Origin: Candidatus Lambdaproteobacteria bacterium
Lineage (GTDB): Bacteria; SAR324; JACQKK01
Direction of reading: 5' to 3'
NCBI GenBank assembly: GCA_016204605.1
Contig: JACQKK010000132.1
Span: 1 to 34,814 of the forward strand
DNA: 34,814 bases
Position 1 is the stretch's first letter, and each line of letters begins with the position of its first letter. Made by a program: the position numbers and the translations under genes. Below are positions 6,937-16,772 of the stretch, in pieces. The notes under the pieces were generated by a model. It was not told where the DNA came from. It ran no database searches and saw nothing but the letters and a program-made list of their open reading frames with translations.

Positions 6937-8379
6937 TCATGCCCCGCGCAGGATTTCCGCCAGCTCCCAGGCGCTCTGGAAGTTCTCCAGCCCCAGCAGG
7001 GCGTCGCGGATCTCGGCGGCGCGGCGGGGGGAGACGGCCAGCCCGGCGTTCTGCATGAACTTGTCGGCGATCTCGGCGTTGGCGAGCGGGCGCTCGGCCG
7101 CGCCGCGGTTGATGCGCTCCAGGTGGCGGTGCTCGCGCCCCGCGCGGGTGGTGACGATCACCCCGCCCGAGTACGCCTGCGGGAAGGCGTGGTCGGGGTA
7201 GACCTCGTACTCGACGCGGTCCGCGAGGCGCAGGATGTCGGGGTCGCTCAGCGCCTGCGGTTCCAGCTCGGCCAGCCCGAAGCGGCCCCGCACGAAGCTG
7301 GCCGCCACGATGAACTGCACGCTGAACTTGGCATCGTAGTCGCTGACGGGCCGACGCTTGTTGGCCACCGGCTCGCACACCACCGGGATCACCTGCTCGG
7401 GCACCAGCACCCGCACCTTGGCGATCTCCTCGGGCTTGAGCCCGTGGTCGCGCCGCAGGGCCAGGGCCGAATCGGCGTTGGCGTGGGTGAAGTGGCAGGC
7501 CGGGTACGGCTTGACGGCCACTTTATCCATCTCCCACTGTCGCCCCAGCCCCGCGGTCGCGAGGGCGTAGTCGCACTCGGCTTCGAGCGGCCCCAGGTGG
7601 CTGGCGAACAGCCCATAGCGGCCCTCGTAGGGCAGGCGCGGGGCGATGAAGCCCTGGCGCGCGAGGGCGGCGGCCGTGATCCCGCCCACCCCCGCCCAGC
7701 CCGGATGGATGCGCTTGGTCCACGCGCCGTCCTGGAGGAACTCCTGGCTGCCGGAAGCCGTGCTGAGGGCGATGCCCTGGGCCATGGCGAGCTGCTGCCG
7801 GTTGGCGCCCAGCAGCCTCCCCGCCACCAGCGCGCACAGGAAGTGGCCGATCAGCCCGGTCGGGTGGAAGCCCACGTGGTGGAAGCCGCCCCTGGCCGCG
7901 GCGGAGACGCGCGTCCCCGCCTCGATTCCCACCACGTAGGCGGCGAGCAGATCGCGCCCGCTGGCCCCCGTGTGCTCCGCCACCCCCAGCGCGCAGGGGA
8001 AGGCGCTGGCCGTGGCGTGGATCACGCCGGGCAGGTGCGTGTCGTCGTAATCCAGCCCGTGCACGAGCAGGGCGTTCATCAGCACCGCATCGCGCAGGGG
8101 CAGCCGGTCCGGCAGGCCGATCAGGCTGCACTCGCCCGAGCCGCCCAGGCCGCGCACGGCGGTCAGCGCCTTGTGGGCGAACTCCCAGCGCGTCGAGGCC
8201 AGCGCGATCCCGACCGCGTCGAGCATGAGGTGCTTGGCCCGCTCGCGCACCGGCTCGGGGATCGCGTCGCAGGTCAGCTCCACCGCGAAGCCGGCCAGCG
8301 TCTCGGCGATGGGGGTCTCGGGCCTGGCCGGCCTCGCGCCGGCGATGGCCTGGGCGGCCTGCTGCTGGGATGCGGTCAT
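6937..8379 (-). CDS. MmgE/PrpD family protein
   Basis: The 480-residue product belongs to the MmgE/PrpD fold family, which includes 2-methylcitrate dehydratase (PrpD) and cis-aconitate decarboxylase. Family features include an N-terminal helical domain with a MLDAVGIALAS stretch, HGLDYDDTH (residues about 107-115), the GxHxTG-like FHPTGLIGHF, and a second domain carrying KPYPACHFTH. The substrate cannot be read from the sequence: known members act on 2-methylcitrate, aconitate or other polycarboxylates. It converges with the RamB/PrpR-type regulator gene, 21 bp apart, and no methylcitrate synthase gene is present. GAGGAG precedes the ATG. It appears to be monocistronic with its own promoter. 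Confidence 0.88.
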   Translation of the reverse strand: MTASQQQAAQAIAGARPARPETPIAETLAGFAVELTCDAIPEPVRERAKHLMLDAVGIALASTRWEFAHKALTAVRGLGGSGECSLIGLPDRLPLRDAVLMNALLVHGLDYDDTHLPGVIHATASAFPCALGVAEHTGASGRDLLAAYVVGIEAGTRVSAAARGGFHHVGFHPTGLIGHFLCALVAGRLLGANRQQLAMAQGIALSTASGSQEFLQDGAWTKRIHPGWAGVGGITAAALARQGFIAPRLPYEGRYGLFASHLGPLEAECDYALATAGLGRQWEMDKVAVKPYPACHFTHANADSALALRRDHGLKPEEIAKVRVLVPEQVIPVVCEPVANKRRPVSDYDAKFSVQFIVAASFVRGRFGLAELEPQALSDPDILRLADRVEYEVYPDHAFPQAYSGGVIVTTRAGREHRHLERINRGAAERPLANAEIADKFMQNAGLAVSPRRAAEIRDALLGLENFQSAWELAEILRGA

Positions 8380-8471
8380 GGGACTCCTCGGGGTTCGGGC
8401 ACTGGCGGTTCAGCCACTGGCGCTGCGAGGGCGGGCGCAAGGGGAGACCGTGCGGGCCTTCCCGTTCCCGG

Positions 8472-8501
8472 ACCATAGCCGCAGCCGCGCCGGGGTGTCA
8501 A
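8472..8501 (-). promoter_or_regulatory. Putative promoter of the MmgE/PrpD-family gene
   Basis: A perfect -35 TTGACA (8496-8501, minus strand) is followed after 18 bp by TATGGT (8472-8477, 4 of 6). The start site would be near 8465, with a leader of about 86 nt. No copy of the TTGCGAA-type operator is visible here. Confidence 0.55.
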
Positions 8502-8528
8502 ACGCCCGCGCGGACGGAAAGCCGGGGC

Positions 8529-10346
8529 TCACGGCATGGCGGGCGCCGCCTGTTTTGGGGCGCCTGCGGGTGCATGCGCGGCAGCCTGCAGGCGCGGCGC
8601 GACCTTGCGGCGCCACTCGGCCGCCTCGGTGTTGGCGGGATCGAGCTCCAGCGCGCGCCGGAGGGATTCCTCGGCACCCTCCCATTGCTGGAGCTGCGCC
8701 CGGGCGATGCCCTGCCGCAGCAAGGCCTGCGCGTGGCGGGGGTCCTGGCGCAGCACCGCGGCGAAGCTCTCCAGCGCGTCCTGCCACTGCTTCTCCGCCA
8801 TGGCCGCGGTGCCGGCGTGAAACAGGGCGTCCAGGTGGTTGGGGTTCTCGATGGTGGCGCGCAGGAACGCCTGCCGGGCATCGCCGAACTGCTCCGTCCG
8901 TTCGAGCGCGATGCCGAGCCAGTAGTGCACATCGGCCTCCTGCGGAAACTCCGCCGCCAGGTTGCGCAGCACGGGCACGGCCAGGGCCGCGCGGTCGGTC
9001 TCGATCAGGATGCGGTAGAGATAGAGCAGCGGGACGTGGCTGTTCTCCTCGATCTGCAGGGCCTCGTTGAAGGCGGCCTCCGCCTGCTCCCACTCCTCGG
9101 CCTTGAAGCTGGCGCTGCCGCGACCAATAGCGTCCTCGAACGCCGGGCTGCGTGGGATGCCCGCCTTGGAGCCGAGGGCGCGCCAGCGCTGCCAGAGCGG
9201 CTCGAGCAGGCCGCCCTGCAGCGGCGGGCTGCCCGGCGGGCGGGCCTCCGCGGCGAGGAACGGGTCCACCCGGAAGGCCTGCCGCAGCAGCTCCTTGGCC
9301 TCGCCGGTGGAAAGCCCCGCGGCCAGCCCCGCCACGGCCAGCGCGAGCCCATCCTGCGGATTGCGTTGCCGGGCGGCCGTGGCCTCGACCTTGGCGTGGT
9401 CGAAGTCCTTGAGGAAATACAGCACTTCGGCCTTGAGCGTGCGGGGGTCGCCGCGCCACGGCTCCGCGGCCAGGGCGGACTCGACGAGCTGGAGCGCCGT
9501 GCGCAGCGCCTGCTGCCGGAGGGGCCCCGGCGCCTCGTGCAACTGGCCCCGCATCAGGTGCAGCAGCGCGAGGCTGGTCGCGATCCGGCTGCGCAGCGCC
9601 GGCTCGCCCAGCATCGGTTCGAGGGCGGCAACGCGCGCGTCGAGCGCCGGGCGGCTGCGGGCGTCCAGGGGCTGCGCGACTTCGCCGTAGTAACGCTGCA
9701 GGGGCGCCCAGCGCTCCGGCAGGGGCGGCGGCTCCGTCGCGTCGCCGACCCCCAGCGCCGGGGCCACCAGCGCCAGCAGGCGACGTGCGACCTCCGGCGG
9801 GGACTCGCGGTCGCGGTTGAACTCGATCCTGCCCTGGGGCGGCTCGAGCCGCGTGCCGCCGGCGCCCGTGACCCGCACCTGGAGCCGGGTCATGCTGAGC
9901 ACCGTCTGCGCGCTGCCCTGCACCACGGCATCCACGCCCATCGCAGCCCGCTCTTCGGCGGTCGGCGCCTCCTGGGCCGATCGGCGGAGCTTGGCCGCCC
10001 AGAGCCGCGCCGTGCGAGGATCCTGCACGGCCGCCTTCCCGCTGCGCAGCAGGGCATCGCTCAGCAGCTCCTGCCAGAAGAGGTCGCTCCAGGCCGTCCC
10101 CTCCGCCTGGCGGGGGTCCGGAAACGGCCACACGGCCACCCGCACGGGCTGGGCGGTCGCGGCGGCGGCGCCCACGATCAGGGCGACCCCCAGCGCGACG
10201 GCGTACGCGAATCGACGCAGCAGCGCCCGTGCCGCCCGGCGGAGGGCGACGGAGGGCTCTCGAAAAACGGAAGGGCGGGCGCGTCGAGGGGTCGGCACGG
10301 AGCGTGCGAGAGGAACGGGCAAGCGTGCGGCCGCGGAACGGCCCAT
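8529..10346 (-). CDS. Exported tetratricopeptide-repeat protein
   Basis: The 605-residue product has a basic N-terminus and a hydrophobic segment (residues about 47-67) ending in ATAQ, consistent with a signal peptide or membrane anchor. A first domain beginning PVRVAVWPF resembles CsgG/FlgT-like periplasmic domains in general feel only. It is followed by a helical region and several TPR units in the C-terminal 250 residues (for example EEWEQAEAAFNEALQIEENS and WEGAEESLRRALELDPANTE). The tail is rich in Ala, Pro and Gln. A periplasmic or envelope scaffold role is inferred. The ATG at 10346 is chosen; an in-frame GTG nine codons upstream sits close behind GGGGGAGG and could be the true start. 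It follows the zapB-like gene and may be co-transcribed with it. Confidence 0.82.
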   Translation of the reverse strand: MGRSAAARLPVPLARSVPTPRRARPSVFREPSVALRRAARALLRRFAYAVALGVALIVGAAAATAQPVRVAVWPFPDPRQAEGTAWSDLFWQELLSDALLRSGKAAVQDPRTARLWAAKLRRSAQEAPTAEERAAMGVDAVVQGSAQTVLSMTRLQVRVTGAGGTRLEPPQGRIEFNRDRESPPEVARRLLALVAPALGVGDATEPPPLPERWAPLQRYYGEVAQPLDARSRPALDARVAALEPMLGEPALRSRIATSLALLHLMRGQLHEAPGPLRQQALRTALQLVESALAAEPWRGDPRTLKAEVLYFLKDFDHAKVEATAARQRNPQDGLALAVAGLAAGLSTGEAKELLRQAFRVDPFLAAEARPPGSPPLQGGLLEPLWQRWRALGSKAGIPRSPAFEDAIGRGSASFKAEEWEQAEAAFNEALQIEENSHVPLLYLYRILIETDRAALAVPVLRNLAAEFPQEADVHYWLGIALERTEQFGDARQAFLRATIENPNHLDALFHAGTAAMAEKQWQDALESFAAVLRQDPRHAQALLRQGIARAQLQQWEGAEESLRRALELDPANTEAAEWRRKVAPRLQAAAHAPAGAPKQAAPAMP

Positions 10347-10501
10347 CGTGGCGGCGCCGATCCGGCACGGCACAGCCTCCCCCTGCGCACCGGCGCGAAT
10401 CCGGGGTTGCGCGCGATCCGGGACGAGCGGGGCAGCGGGCACACGCCACCCCGCGCCGCATGGGCGCATGGCACGGGCACCGGGGATGGGGGTGCTCCGG
10501 G

Positions 10502-10798
10502 CTAGAAGCCCGATCCCGAGGCTCCCGACCCTGGGGCCTGGGGAGCGGCCGAAGCGGCCTGCGGCACCGTAGCGCCCGCGGGGATCGCGGCGCCCGAGGA
10601 TGCCGCACCGCCCGAGGGCGCCGCCCCGTTGGACGAAGCCGCACCGATCCGCTCCATCTTCACGAGCAGCTCCCGCAGCTTGTCCTGCAGGATGCGCCGC
10701 TCCTCCTTGAGATCGTTGATTTCCGTGCGCATCACTTCTATCGTATCGACGACAGCGTGGACCTTGTTTTCCAGCGCGTCCATCAGGTCGTTGACCAT
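10502..10798 (-). CDS. ZapB-like coiled-coil protein
   Basis: This 98-residue protein has an N-terminal coiled coil (residues about 1-52: MVNDLMDALENKVHAVVDTI and onward, rich in Leu, Glu and Arg heptads) and a low-complexity tail of Ala, Gly, Ser and Pro. Length and the ALENKVHAVVDTIEVMRTEI pattern resemble the ZapB/DUF904 cell-division family, which stabilises the Z-ring through ZapA. The disordered tail is an extension. Assignment is by resemblance only. AAGGGAA precedes the ATG, and a promoter is visible upstream. Confidence 0.7.
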   Translation of the reverse strand: MVNDLMDALENKVHAVVDTIEVMRTEINDLKEERRILQDKLRELLVKMERIGAASSNGAAPSGGAASSGAAIPAGATVPQAASAAPQAPGSGASGSGF

Positions 10799-10950
10799 GG
10801 CAAATTCCCTTTTGACCGAGGTCCCAGCCGATCGCGCCCCCCGTTTCCAACGGGCACGGTGCGCGTGACGGGCGGAGGGCGCGGAGCGTCGCCGGCGACC
10901 GCCGGCACGGAATCATCCGCGCGTGGGGCACGCCTCTGAACCCGCAAGCA

Positions 10951-10979
10951 AATCTAGGGGCCGTGGGCGGGAATGTCAA
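10951..10979 (-). promoter_or_regulatory. Putative promoter of the zapB-like gene
   Basis: On the minus strand TTGACA (10974-10979, perfect) and TAGATT (10951-10956) are 17 bp apart. The predicted start is near 10944, leaving a leader of about 146 nt before the ATG at 10798. Confidence 0.55.
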
Positions 10980-11075
10980 CGTTTTCGCGCGTGGCGGGCG
11001 CAGGCGATGCCGCATCCGGCGCACCGAGGGGGTCGGGGCAGGGTTAATGCCGCGGCCGCGGCAGGAGGGCCAGGA

Positions 11076-11810
11076 ATGACCAGAGCCGGCGCCCGCACCG
11101 CCGTCCTCGCCCACCGGGGCAACTCCGGGGAGGCGCCGGAGAACACGCTGGCGGCCTTCCGCCCAGTGGCCGCCACGGGCGCCGACGGCGTCGAGTTCGA
11201 CGTGCAGGCCAGCGCCGATGGCGTGCCGGTCGTGATCCACGACCTCACCCTGCGCCGCACGGCAGGCGACGCGCGCCGCCTGGCCGATCTCACCTTGGCC
11301 GAGCTGCAGGCGCTCGATGCGGGCTCCTGGTTCGGCCCGGCTTTCCGCGGCGAGCGCATCCCCACCCTTGCGCAGGTGCTGGAGCTGTTCCGCCCCACGA
11401 ACCTCGTGCTGCACATCGAGCTGAAGACGCTGGAGGGCCCCTTCCAGGCGCTGGTCGAACGCGTCGCGGCCCAGGTGCGGGAGCGTGGGCTCGTGGCGCG
11501 CACCGTGTTCTCCTCGTTCAACCACCACACCCTGCTGGAGGTGGCACGGTACCTGCCCGAGGTGCCCCGCGCGGCGCTGCTCTCCGACGACCTGATCGAG
11601 CCCTGGGCCTATGCGCGCGCCCACGGCTTCGCCGCCCTGCACGTCGGCTCCTGGCTCTGCCGCGAGGAGCTGGTGCGCGGCAGCCACGCGGCCGGGCTCC
11701 CGGTGCGCGTCTACACCGTGGATGACCCGGCGGAGGCGCGCCGCCTGATGGCGATGGGCGTGGACGGCCTGTTCACCAACCATCCGCGCCGGCTGGTGGC
11801 GCTGCGGTGA
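11076..11810 (+). CDS. ugpQ: Glycerophosphodiester phosphodiesterase
   Basis: The 244-residue product is a cytosolic GDPD that hydrolyses deacylated phospholipid diesters to glycerol-3-phosphate and an alcohol. The TIM-barrel active site is visible: AHRGNSGEAPENTLAAF with H13, R14 and E22, then VEFDVQ with E40 and D42, and the second histidine H55 in VIHD. Later blocks LHIELKT and VYTVDD...GVDGLFTNHP complete the family pattern. No signal peptide is present, as in UgpQ rather than periplasmic GlpQ. The ATG at 11076 has GGAGG upstream. It converges with the cyclase gene 26 bp downstream. Confidence 0.93.
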   Translation: MTRAGARTAVLAHRGNSGEAPENTLAAFRPVAATGADGVEFDVQASADGVPVVIHDLTLRRTAGDARRLADLTLAELQALDAGSWFGPAFRGERIPTLAQVLELFRPTNLVLHIELKTLEGPFQALVERVAAQVRERGLVARTVFSSFNHHTLLEVARYLPEVPRAALLSDDLIEPWAYARAHGFAALHVGSWLCREELVRGSHAAGLPVRVYTVDDPAEARRLMAMGVDGLFTNHPRRLVALR

Positions 11811-11836
11811 TGATGAGTACGCGCTGACCCCCGCGC

Positions 11837-12640
11837 TCAGGCTCGGGCGACGGCGGCATGCGCCAGCCCCTCGACCCAGTAGGTGACGATGGGCTCGGGC
11901 TTGCCCTTCACCGCGATGGCGGGCATGGGGCGCAGGCGGAAGCTCGGCTCCAGGGCGGCCCGCACCTCGTCCGTGATCAGCAGGTCGACCCCGTGGACCT
12001 TGGTGAGCCCTTCCACGCGCGAAGCCACGTTGATCGGATCGCCGACCACGCCGAACTTGCTCAGCCCCTCGTTGCCCATCACCCCCGCCAGCACCTCGCC
12101 GCAATGAATGCCGATGCCGAAGCGCAGCTCCGGCAGAGACTGGGCGCGGAGCTGGCCGTTGTAGCGTGCCAGCGCCGCGCGCATGTCCAGCGCCGCCAGC
12201 ACGGCATCGCGGGCCTGCCAGGGGTTGGGCTCGAGGGCGCCGAACAGCGCCAGCAGTCCATCGCCGATCAGTTCCGTGACCCGGCCATGGTGGGCGGCGA
12301 TGGCCTCGGTCATGCACTCGAAGTAGCCGTTGAGCAGGGTCACCGTCTGCGCGGGGTCGAGCCCGTCGCACAGGGCGGTGAAGCCCCGCAGGTCGGCGAA
12401 CAGCACCGTGACCGCGCGCCGGTGGGGCGTGAATTCGTCGCCGGACTCGGTGAGGCGCTCGATCACGTCATCGGGGGTGAAGCGGCCGAAGGCGCGCTGG
12501 ATGCGCTCGAGCCGCAGGTGGGCGTGCTCCAGCAGCCGTTCCAGCTCGCGCGCGCGGCGGCGCGCAACCACCAGCGCCAGCGCGAGCAAGGCCAGCAGGG
12601 GCGCGGCCACCCCGAGCGCGGCGATCCATGCGAGCGTCAT
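11837..12640 (-). CDS. Membrane-anchored class III nucleotide cyclase
   Basis: The 267-residue protein has one N-terminal transmembrane helix (residues about 5-27), a short basic coiled-coil linker (28-60) and a class III cyclase catalytic domain (about 75-235). Metal aspartates are D83 (FADLRGFT) and D127 (LIGDG), and the transition-state pair is N204 and R208 (DPINVASR). The base-selecting lysine of adenylate cyclases is replaced by E123 (VTELIGDG), as in guanylate cyclases. The partner position (usually Asp/Thr, or Cys in guanylate cyclases) appears to be G197. Substrate is therefore uncertain between ATP and GTP. Its ATG overlaps the stop of the CMD-like gene (ATGA), so the two are translationally coupled. 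Confidence 0.9.
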   Translation of the reverse strand: MTLAWIAALGVAAPLLALLALALVVARRRARELERLLEHAHLRLERIQRAFGRFTPDDVIERLTESGDEFTPHRRAVTVLFADLRGFTALCDGLDPAQTVTLLNGYFECMTEAIAAHHGRVTELIGDGLLALFGALEPNPWQARDAVLAALDMRAALARYNGQLRAQSLPELRFGIGIHCGEVLAGVMGNEGLSKFGVVGDPINVASRVEGLTKVHGVDLLITDEVRAALEPSFRLRPMPAIAVKGKPEPIVTYWVEGLAHAAVARA

Positions 12641-13710
12641 TCGACCAGCATCGCCAAGCGGACGGTGGCGTTGGCCAGGGCGGCCACGCCCACCGCCTCG
12701 AGCAGCGCTTCGTCGCCGATCTGTCCCCGCAGGGCGCGCGTGAGCGGCTGGATGGTCGGAGGCTTGTAGTGCACGGTGTCCCGGGTCCAGGCGAGGATGG
12801 CCGCGTCGCTGGCGTCGAGCTTCGGCGAGGCGAGCGTGGCCAGCGCCGCATCGACCTCCGCCTCCCCGAAGCCCTCGGCCAGCAGGAGCCGCCGCGATTC
12901 CCCCTCGCAAAGCGTGCAGGCCAGCGAGCGGGCGACCACGGCGAACATCAGCGCCTTGGTGGCGCGCGGCAACACGGGCGAGTCGAACGCCGCATTCAAT
13001 GCCTCGTTGAGCACGGCGGCGGCGGGCAGCCCGGCCAGCGACCGGACGATCGGGCCGTACGCCCCGTTGCCCGAGGGCGCCGCGGCGCTCGGGGCTCCAT
13101 GGGACGCGCGCATCTTCCGGGCCACCAGCGGCCGGATCAGCCGACCCAGCAGGCTCCCCGCCAGGCGCTCGAACCCGAGCTCGGGCGGGCAGGCGATGAA
13201 CGTGGCCACCCGGTTGCCGAAGCAGTTGTTGACGATCACGAACGCCATCTCGGCCACCGCCAGCGGCGCGTAGCCCATCGCGATCAACGCCTCGCGCTCG
13301 GCCCGCGCCGGACGTGGCTTCGAGCGCGCCAGGTTGCGGCAGAACGCGATGAAGGCGCGCTCCTTCTCGTCGAGCTCCGCCACCTCCACCTCCCGCTCGA
13401 TGCGCCCGATCAGCCGGTCGGAGTACCCCAGCATCCGCATCGCCGCCTTGGCGGCGCCGTAGCAGTAGCGGCACTCGTTCTCCTGCGCCGTGACCAGGAA
13501 CCCGATATCGGCCTGCCGCGGCGTCAGCGCCGTGAGCGGCAGCTTCGCGGTGTTCACGTAGAAGCGGCGCAGCCATGGGCTGGGCGCGATCCGGCGCGAG
13601 ACTTCCGTCACCCCGCCGGTCTCCCGCTTGACCTCGGCCTCCCAGGCCGGGTCCGAGACCGGGGGCAGGATGGACTCGCCCCACACGATCTCGTTGAGCA
13701 ATGTGGCCAT
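12637..13710 (-). CDS. Double carboxymuconolactone-decarboxylase/AhpD-like protein
   Basis: The 357-residue product carries two copies of the all-helical CMD/AhpD-like fold, each with a CxxC redox-type motif: C80-R-Y-C83 after TAQENE, and C265-T-L-C268. The first motif lacks the histidine that completes the AhpD signature. A peroxidase-related or thiol-redox role is likely by family, but the substrate is unknown. The ATG at 13710 (MATLLNEI) is preferred because GAGGGA lies 6 nt ahead. An in-frame ATG at 13731 has no ribosome binding site. The stop overlaps the start of the membrane cyclase by 4 nt, pointing to a joint function such as redox-responsive cyclic nucleotide signalling (inference). 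Confidence 0.85.
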   Translation of the reverse strand: MATLLNEIVWGESILPPVSDPAWEAEVKRETGGVTEVSRRIAPSPWLRRFYVNTAKLPLTALTPRQADIGFLVTAQENECRYCYGAAKAAMRMLGYSDRLIGRIEREVEVAELDEKERAFIAFCRNLARSKPRPARAEREALIAMGYAPLAVAEMAFVIVNNCFGNRVATFIACPPELGFERLAGSLLGRLIRPLVARKMRASHGAPSAAAPSGNGAYGPIVRSLAGLPAAAVLNEALNAAFDSPVLPRATKALMFAVVARSLACTLCEGESRRLLLAEGFGEAEVDAALATLASPKLDASDAAILAWTRDTVHYKPPTIQPLTRALRGQIGDEALLEAVGVAALANATVRLAMLVE

Positions 13711-13861
13711 AGGATGTCCCTCGTCGAACATTGGCAGCGCTGCGCCACGATTCGCGGGGCCCCGGGCGCAGGCACCGCCCGGTCGCCCGACGCACTGCCC
13801 GCGGCTCGCGCCGGCCCTCGCCGAAGGCCCCGCGCCGCTCCCGCTGCTGTGGCGAATGACT

Positions 13862-13876
13862 CTCCCCTGTGGGGAG
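13862..13876. other. Short perfect hairpin upstream of the CMD-cyclase unit
   Basis: CTCCCC-TGT-GGGGAG (13862-13876) lies about 150 bp upstream of the CMD-like gene, in a gap between it and the AT-rich DUF3644 gene. It could be a terminator remnant for the DUF3644 transcript or an operator. No U-tract follows. Confidence 0.3.
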
Positions 13877-13980
13877 TGTAGCGCCGGGAGCGGCGGGGGG
13901 GCAAGGGCCGGGGGGAATATCAGGGGATAGAGTGCGGCACGTTCATGTCGCCTGCACAGGTCGGCACCCGAATACGCGAA

Positions 13981-15060
13981 TTATGTGACCGATTTTGGCG
14001 TTGGTGGTTCGCCAATCACCGTGCGAAATCCTTTTTCGTTGAATAACTGCTTTGCCAAGAAAACCACCCACGCATTCGTGTAGACATAATCTTTGTGAAG
14101 CTTGTCATAGACACAGAATTCATCCCTTGTGTGTTCCGGAGTTGTGGAGCCTTTCAGTGGGCGAACTTTGAAATGCTTCCAGGCAATCGCATGATGATGA
14201 AGTTTGAAAATGAACGGAATCTTCTTCATGACAGCATTTGTAGCTTGTTGCGGTTTCATTTTATCTAAGTTGACGACGGAAACCTGTTTTTCCTTAATGG
14301 CTATCAACTTGCTTTCAGAAATTCCAAGCCGTTCCAGATCTTGACTAGGTATGAATTGGACGGCCAATTCAGCGGCACTTTCTCGATTTACAGTTCTTGG
14401 AAACATATATATATTGAATGAGAACTTCTGGTCGCTAAGAATCGTCTGCGGTAACCCAGCGCGATAGCGGCTCACGTAGTCTTGAATAGAGCTGACTTCG
14501 CGTGACAACGCCTTCTTTATCGCCTTGTGTTTTTCTTGGGGGACAACAGACGATAGCTGGAGTGAAATAGAAAGGTTCTGCCCAAGTGCGAAATTATTTC
14601 CGAATTCCCCAGTAATCAATTCCTCGAAATTTAACAACGCAGACTGGCACTCTCCGTATAGGCGTCCATCAAGTTCAGGAAGGTCGCGATGTTCTATCTT
14701 GTTTCGTAGTCCGAGGAGAAACTCAAGATTGTATTTCTCAGCAGGATTTTTGTCTCCATACCACTGACGAAGGCATTCCTTCAACTCCCAGTACCGGTGC
14801 TCGCCGTCCACTCGCTCATATCGAATTCCTTTCCCTTTTCCATTACTGTATACTGGCCTAACTCGCCGCTTTACGAAAGAAGCATGCAACAAGGCAGTCC
14901 AAGCTATCACTATTAGCACAATATACAACGATGTGCGGAAGTGCGTGCCGGGTTTGTTGTAAGCCTCTATCGCTGCGATTGCAAAGTTCCGAGCTTTCTC
15001 GACGTGTTTCGTATACTTTGGCTTCACTTGGCGATGTACCGGTTTGAGAGTGCATGTCAT
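13981..15060 (-). CDS. DUF3644-family protein with HEPN-like R-x4-H motif
   Basis: The 359-residue product matches what I recall of DUF3644 proteins, whose N-terminus reads like KARNFAIAAIEAYNKPGTHF (residues 22-41) followed by a hydrophobic helix LYIVLIVIAWTALLHASF (45-62). At 119-124 the sequence is R-N-K-I-E-H in an LLGLRNKIEHRD context. This is the Rx4-6H pattern of HEPN-fold ribonucleases. The rest is mixed and ends with an aromatic-rich helix (TNAWVVFLAKQLF). The gene is AT-rich (one sampled 60-nt line is 40% G+C against about 70% around it), a clear sign of recent acquisition. It starts 29 bp after the remnant tgt fragment, on the same strand. A defence or toxin role is inference from the motif and context. 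No partner nuclease or antitoxin is adjacent except the nearby HicB-like gene. Confidence 0.8.
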   Translation of the reverse strand: MTCTLKPVHRQVKPKYTKHVEKARNFAIAAIEAYNKPGTHFRTSLYIVLIVIAWTALLHASFVKRRVRPVYSNGKGKGIRYERVDGEHRYWELKECLRQWYGDKNPAEKYNLEFLLGLRNKIEHRDLPELDGRLYGECQSALLNFEELITGEFGNNFALGQNLSISLQLSSVVPQEKHKAIKKALSREVSSIQDYVSRYRAGLPQTILSDQKFSFNIYMFPRTVNRESAAELAVQFIPSQDLERLGISESKLIAIKEKQVSVVNLDKMKPQQATNAVMKKIPFIFKLHHHAIAWKHFKVRPLKGSTTPEHTRDEFCVYDKLHKDYVYTNAWVVFLAKQLFNEKGFRTVIGEPPTPKSVT

Positions 15061-15089
15061 CCGCGAACGCTTACTGTCAATTTACTACA

Positions 15090-15338
<249 letters not shown>

Positions 15339-15551
15339 TTACCCCGCCGCCTCCAGGTACTCGCTACGGGATGTCAGGGGAGGAATGGACTCGCCACCCT
15401 GTCGCATCCCTTCGAGGTGGAGCGCGAGGGCATCGCGCATGAGTGCGCGCACTTCGTCCTCGGTCTCGCCGACCACGGCGCAGCCGGGCAGGTCCGGCAC
15501 ATAGGCGCCCCAACTCGTAGGGCCTTGTTCGTAGATGACGAGGTATTTCAT
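15339..15551 (-). CDS. HicB-like antitoxin family protein (orphan)
   Basis: The 70-residue product has the partial RNase-H-like HicB fold: MKYLVIYEQG, GAYVPDLPGCAVVGET (15-30), and the helix EVRALMRDALALHLEGMRQGG leading to SIPP. Full HicB proteins often add a DNA-binding ribbon-helix-helix or HTH domain, which is absent here; short UPF0150-type versions also exist. No HicA toxin gene lies on either side. It starts 33 bp after the tgt stop on the same strand, with GTGGAG ahead of the ATG, so it is probably read from the tgt transcript. It lies between the intact tgt and its second 3' end. Confidence 0.82.
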   Translation of the reverse strand: MKYLVIYEQGPTSWGAYVPDLPGCAVVGETEDEVRALMRDALALHLEGMRQGGESIPPLTSRSEYLEAAG

Positions 15552-15584
15552 CCATTCGCTCCACTGTGGGGGCGCGGGGGAGTC

Positions 15585-16772
<1,188 letters not shown>

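Noticed and set aside
8370-10505. A 711-codon plus-strand frame antisense to the TPR gene
   Set aside because: Its translation is low-complexity Arg/Gly/Ala/Leu; the minus-strand TPR frame has real repeat structure.
8529-12371. A single 1280-codon minus-strand frame covering the TPR gene, the zapB-like region, ugpQ and part of the cyclase
   Set aside because: Only the last 605 codons look like protein (TPR units, signal peptide). The rest overlaps ugpQ, zapB and the cyclase, which have clear motifs in other frames.
15339-15551. A complete HicAB toxin-antitoxin pair
   Set aside because: No HicA-like frame (small double-stranded-RNA-binding fold with GSH-type motif) is present on either side of the HicB-like gene.
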